Shown piece by piece: positions 4,912 through 6,949 of a DNA stretch of 6,949 nt. A model generated the notes under the pieces. That model had not been told where the DNA came from. It ran no database searches and saw only the letters and a program-made list of their open reading frames with translations. The translations under genes were made by a program, and so were the position numbers. How positions within the stretch are numbered: position 1 is the stretch's first letter; each line of letters starts with the position of its first letter. This DNA is from a bacterium (GTDB taxonomy: Bacteria > ARS69): contig JALGZO010000505.1 in assembly GCA_025774865.1 (NCBI GenBank), positions 1-6,949 of the forward strand, in the 5' to 3' direction.

Positions 4912-6659
4912 CAGACCGCCTTCTCCTTGCGCTCGGAGCGCAGTGCGAGGCCGAAGACGGCGGCGATCATCAGGAAGAACGCGAGGACGATGAGGGATAC
5001 GGTCATCGTCGCGCTCCCGTGGGTCGGGATGAACGCCTCGGGGCTCTGGTCCCGCATCACACCGTAGACGTGCCAGTACTGCCGGATGCCCGACCGGATG
5101 TAACCCATCAATCCCATCAACCACGTGAAGGTGACCGCGAGGAAGAAGAGAACGTACTGGGACCGCGGCGGCATCTTCCCCCACTGGATCTCGCCGAGGG
5201 ACCTCGCACCCTTGTAGATCGGAACCTCGAGCACGAGGAAGATCACGATGAAGGAGAGTACGGCGAGCACTTGATACACGGAGAATTCGATCCGGATCGC
5301 CGCGGGCACGAAATACCCGTAGACTCCGTAACCGATCACGATGCCGGACGTTCCGAGAAGAAGCAGCGCCTGGACTGCCTTTCCGATCTTCGCCCATGGC
5401 ACGACCGCTTCCTTGTTGCCGCGCCGGTAGAGCATGAAGTTCAGAAACGTGAACAGGATCATCATGTTCACGGCCGTGTTCTTCGCGGACATGACGCCGA
5501 GCACGCCTAGCCGGGGGTGGTGGGCGCCTCCCATCTCGCGCATCTCCGACACCGTCGCCAGGATGCTGTGGGGCGTGGCCCAGATCGCGAATCCCGTGGC
5601 GATCACCGTGAGTACGATCGCCTGGGAGAACCGGTAGCGCTCCGCGCCCGGGATGCGTCCCATGGCCAGCCAGAGATACAGATTGAATCCCAGGAAGAGC
5701 GACCCGATGAGGATCGCCTGAATGATCCAGAGCTGCGCGAACGACCCGCCCATCATCGAGACACCCATCTGCTGGCTGTACGCGTAGATCTCGGTGCCGA
5801 AGTAGTAGCCGGCGAACGGCAGCGGAATGAACGCGGCGACGGCGATGAAGCTTCCGATGTACCCCATCCAGTCGAACTGCGCGCGCTCCTCGTCCGTTTC
5901 CGCGCATAGAAACCGGAACGCCGCGTAGGCGCCCACGACGGCCCCGCCAAAACAGATGTTCGCGATGAAGCGGTGAATGAAGAGTGGAATCACCGCGAAG
6001 CTCGTCCACGCGTTCCAGCGGTCGAGCACGGTGATCCCGAGATCACGCCCCTCGACCCCGCCCGGCGTCATCGTGTAGCCGACCCAGGAGCTCGTCACGA
6101 ACAGGATCACGATCCCCACAACGTTGACCATGAAGCCGATGAAGAGGTGCCACCCCTTCCTCTCGCGGAGAGCCTCCCAGCTGTACCAGTACAGGTAGGC
6201 GAAGAACACCTCCAACAGGATCATCGCCACGTAGAAGAACCAGGTGGGCTCGAACACCGTCATCAGGTGCGCGACGAGTCGCGGGTAGAGCGCGAAGAGC
6301 GCGACGAGGAGAACGCCGCCCAGAACCGCCGTGAGCGTGTAGCTCACCGCCAGCAGCCGCGTGAACTCCTTCGCCAGGTCATCGAAGCGCCGGCTCTTCT
6401 TCACGACGCCGATGGTCTCCGTGATGATGACGAAGATCGGGACGCCGAGGACGAAGGCGGCGAACATGAGATGCCACTGGGCGATCACCCACACGAACAC
6501 CCGGCTCCCGATGACCGGGAAAGCCCGGTAGTCGGCCGGACCCAGCAGGTGATTGAAACCCTGGATCAGGAAGTACGTGGCCACCAGAATCACCGAGACC
6601 TTGGCCAGGCCCTTCCGGACGCCGCTGAGGGCCGCTATCGTACCTTCGAGCGTCGCCAC
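4911..6659 (-). CDS. CydA-like membrane subunit of the cytochrome bd superfamily, non-canonical
   Basis: A 582-aa protein with GTG start, supported by AGGGGG at 6665-6670, 5 nt upstream. About 13-14 membrane helices are visible, more than the nine of CydA: one extra N-terminal helix (about 20-38) and extra C-terminal ones (about 460-480, 500-520, 550-573). Aligned by eye with E. coli CydA, QWHLMFAAFVLGVPIFVIITE gives H63 for H19, LLEVFFAYLYWYSW gives E150 for E107, LFIHRF gives H229 for H186, and NTAVNMMILF gives M399 or M400 for M393. So the heme-binding core looks kept. E99 aligns with F142, and K183 with L226. The GRQPW signature and Q-loop linked to quinol oxidation are not found. A C-terminal GYIRSGIRQYWHVYGVMRD (R522, R526, H530, R536) is conserved-looking. 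No cydB is present downstream; cytochromes c follow instead. It is therefore likely the catalytic subunit of a bd-superfamily enzyme taking electrons from cytochrome c. Substrate is unproven. Confidence 0.9.
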   Translation of the reverse strand: MATLEGTIAALSGVRKGLAKVSVILVATYFLIQGFNHLLGPADYRAFPVIGSRVFVWVIAQWHLMFAAFVLGVPIFVIITETIGVVKKSRRFDDLAKEFTRLLAVSYTLTAVLGGVLLVALFALYPRLVAHLMTVFEPTWFFYVAMILLEVFFAYLYWYSWEALRERKGWHLFIGFMVNVVGIVILFVTSSWVGYTMTPGGVEGRDLGITVLDRWNAWTSFAVIPLFIHRFIANICFGGAVVGAYAAFRFLCAETDEERAQFDWMGYIGSFIAVAAFIPLPFAGYYFGTEIYAYSQQMGVSMMGGSFAQLWIIQAILIGSLFLGFNLYLWLAMGRIPGAERYRFSQAIVLTVIATGFAIWATPHSILATVSEMREMGGAHHPRLGVLGVMSAKNTAVNMMILFTFLNFMLYRRGNKEAVVPWAKIGKAVQALLLLGTSGIVIGYGVYGYFVPAAIRIEFSVYQVLAVLSFIVIFLVLEVPIYKGARSLGEIQWGKMPPRSQYVLFFLAVTFTWLMGLMGYIRSGIRQYWHVYGVMRDQSPEAFIPTHGSATMTVSLIVLAFFLMIAAVFGLALRSERKEKAV

Positions 6660-6664
6660 CCTTT

Positions 6665-6670
6665 CCCCCT
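6665..6670 (-). promoter_or_regulatory. Ribosome binding site deciding the GTG start of the cydA-like gene
   Basis: AGGGGG on the minus strand lies 5 nt before the GTG at 6659. No ATG occurs in this frame before the first conserved helix, so this SD is the main support for the start. It overlaps the TAG (6669-6671) that ends the alternative upstream reading frame. Confidence 0.55.
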
Positions 6671-6949
6671 ATTGCGCGGACTCGGCGGCGCCTTCGGCTC
6701 CGTGATCTTGTTCAGGCGCGCCGCCGGGCTGCTCGGCAACGACCGCGGCGACCGGCGGGCGGGACGCGCGCCCGGGCGGGAACCCGCCGGAGGACGCCGC
6801 GTACCCGAAGATCACTCGCGTACCGTGACGCGTCGCGTCGGAGGCCGTAGGCAAATCCGAGGATCAATCCGAACACGACGTGCCCGATGAAACTCGGGAA
6901 CATCTCGAGCGCGTTGTCCAACGACCAGCGACTTCCCACCGCGTCGCCC
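6669..6949 (-). CDS. Small membrane protein, C-terminal part, with apparent frameshift (cut by right edge)
   Basis: From the right edge, one minus-strand frame reads through a helix, MFPSFIGHVVFGLILGFAYG (about 6902-6843), that looks like the last helix of small membrane proteins with an H-x-VFG-x-x-LG-x-x-YG ending (DUF6789-like; tentative). That frame continues to a TGA at 6712 as an Arg-rich, unconvincing tail. The +1 frame, open from just after a TGA at 6864-6866, instead gives a Pro/Ala/Glu-rich tail ending in AEGAAESAQ with a TAG at 6669-6671, touching the SD of the cydA-like gene. Over about 43 codons the +1 frame has roughly 91% G/C third positions against 72% for the first frame, whereas the helix is coded in the first frame. 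A frameshift (real or sequence error) near 6825-6860 is likely. If so the gene would sit only 9 nt before the cydA-like start, within the same operon. Confidence 0.5.

Noticed and set aside
4912-6009. Upstream extension of the 299-aa diheme cytochrome frame
   Set aside because: The extension lies in a different frame of the well-supported CydA-like gene and is Arg/His-rich; the ATG at 4911 has an SD and a proper membrane anchor.
4911-6659. Calling the gene cydA and the operon a canonical cytochrome bd quinol oxidase
   Set aside because: CydB, the Q-loop and GRQPW are missing and extra helices are present; a gene symbol would be misleading.
5973-6890. Plus-strand open frame opposite the start of the CydA-like gene
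   Set aside because: Composition is dominated by D/E/R/H, a typical antisense shadow of a membrane protein gene.
1-6949. tRNA, rRNA, CRISPR arrays, insertion sequences
   Set aside because: No cloverleaf, rRNA-like, spaced direct-repeat or transposase signal was seen on either strand by eye.

Overview
This is a GC-rich bacterial window. Its strongly G/C-ending codons, short TGATG gene overlaps, the lipoprotein family present and a cytochrome-heavy operon suggest an environmental heterotroph of the Gemmatimonadota / Acidobacteriota / Myxococcota kind. This placement is an inference from gene style; there is no rRNA or marker gene to confirm it.

Left part (1-577): a divergent pair. The minus strand carries the first 23 codons of an HxlR-like winged-helix regulator that runs off the left edge. 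The plus strand carries a small VOC-superfamily (glyoxalase fold) protein that contains no histidine. Between them lies a short AT-rich island with a TTGACA -35 box and a perfect 7-bp inverted repeat, a plausible operator for the regulator.

Middle (578-1714): a GC-rich spacer with two hairpins, then a 257-aa lipoprotein on the plus strand. It has a cupredoxin-like core (HNVH and CDVHPWM, candidate copper ligands) and a C-terminal carboxypeptidase-regulatory-like beta domain.

Right part (1718-6949, minus strand, transcribed right to left): a tightly packed respiratory operon. The order is the end of a small membrane protein (with an apparent frameshift), a CydA-like cytochrome bd-superfamily membrane subunit (582 aa, GTG start), a membrane-anchored diheme cytochrome c (299 aa), a three-helix membrane-anchored monoheme cytochrome c (254 aa), and a secreted, C-terminally anchored diheme cytochrome c fused to an ethylbenzene-dehydrogenase-gamma-like (DOMON-type) heme b domain (507 aa). 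The four genes overlap by one base or are separated by 6 bp. The last stop codon sits inside a perfect 9-bp hairpin.

Taken together, the operon looks like a non-canonical bd-type terminal reductase. No CydB follows CydA. The quinol-site signature GRQPW is missing, and residues aligning with E. coli E99 and K183 are replaced, while H63, E150, H229 and M399/M400 align with E. coli H19, E107, H186 and M393. Five c-type hemes plus a probable heme b sit in three dedicated partners. The simplest reading is a cytochrome c-fed (or periplasmic redox-fed) oxidoreductase of the bd superfamily rather than a quinol oxidase. Its substrate (O2, NO or other) cannot be read from sequence. The copper-site lipoprotein on the other side of the convergent junction may be a partner, but only proximity supports that.
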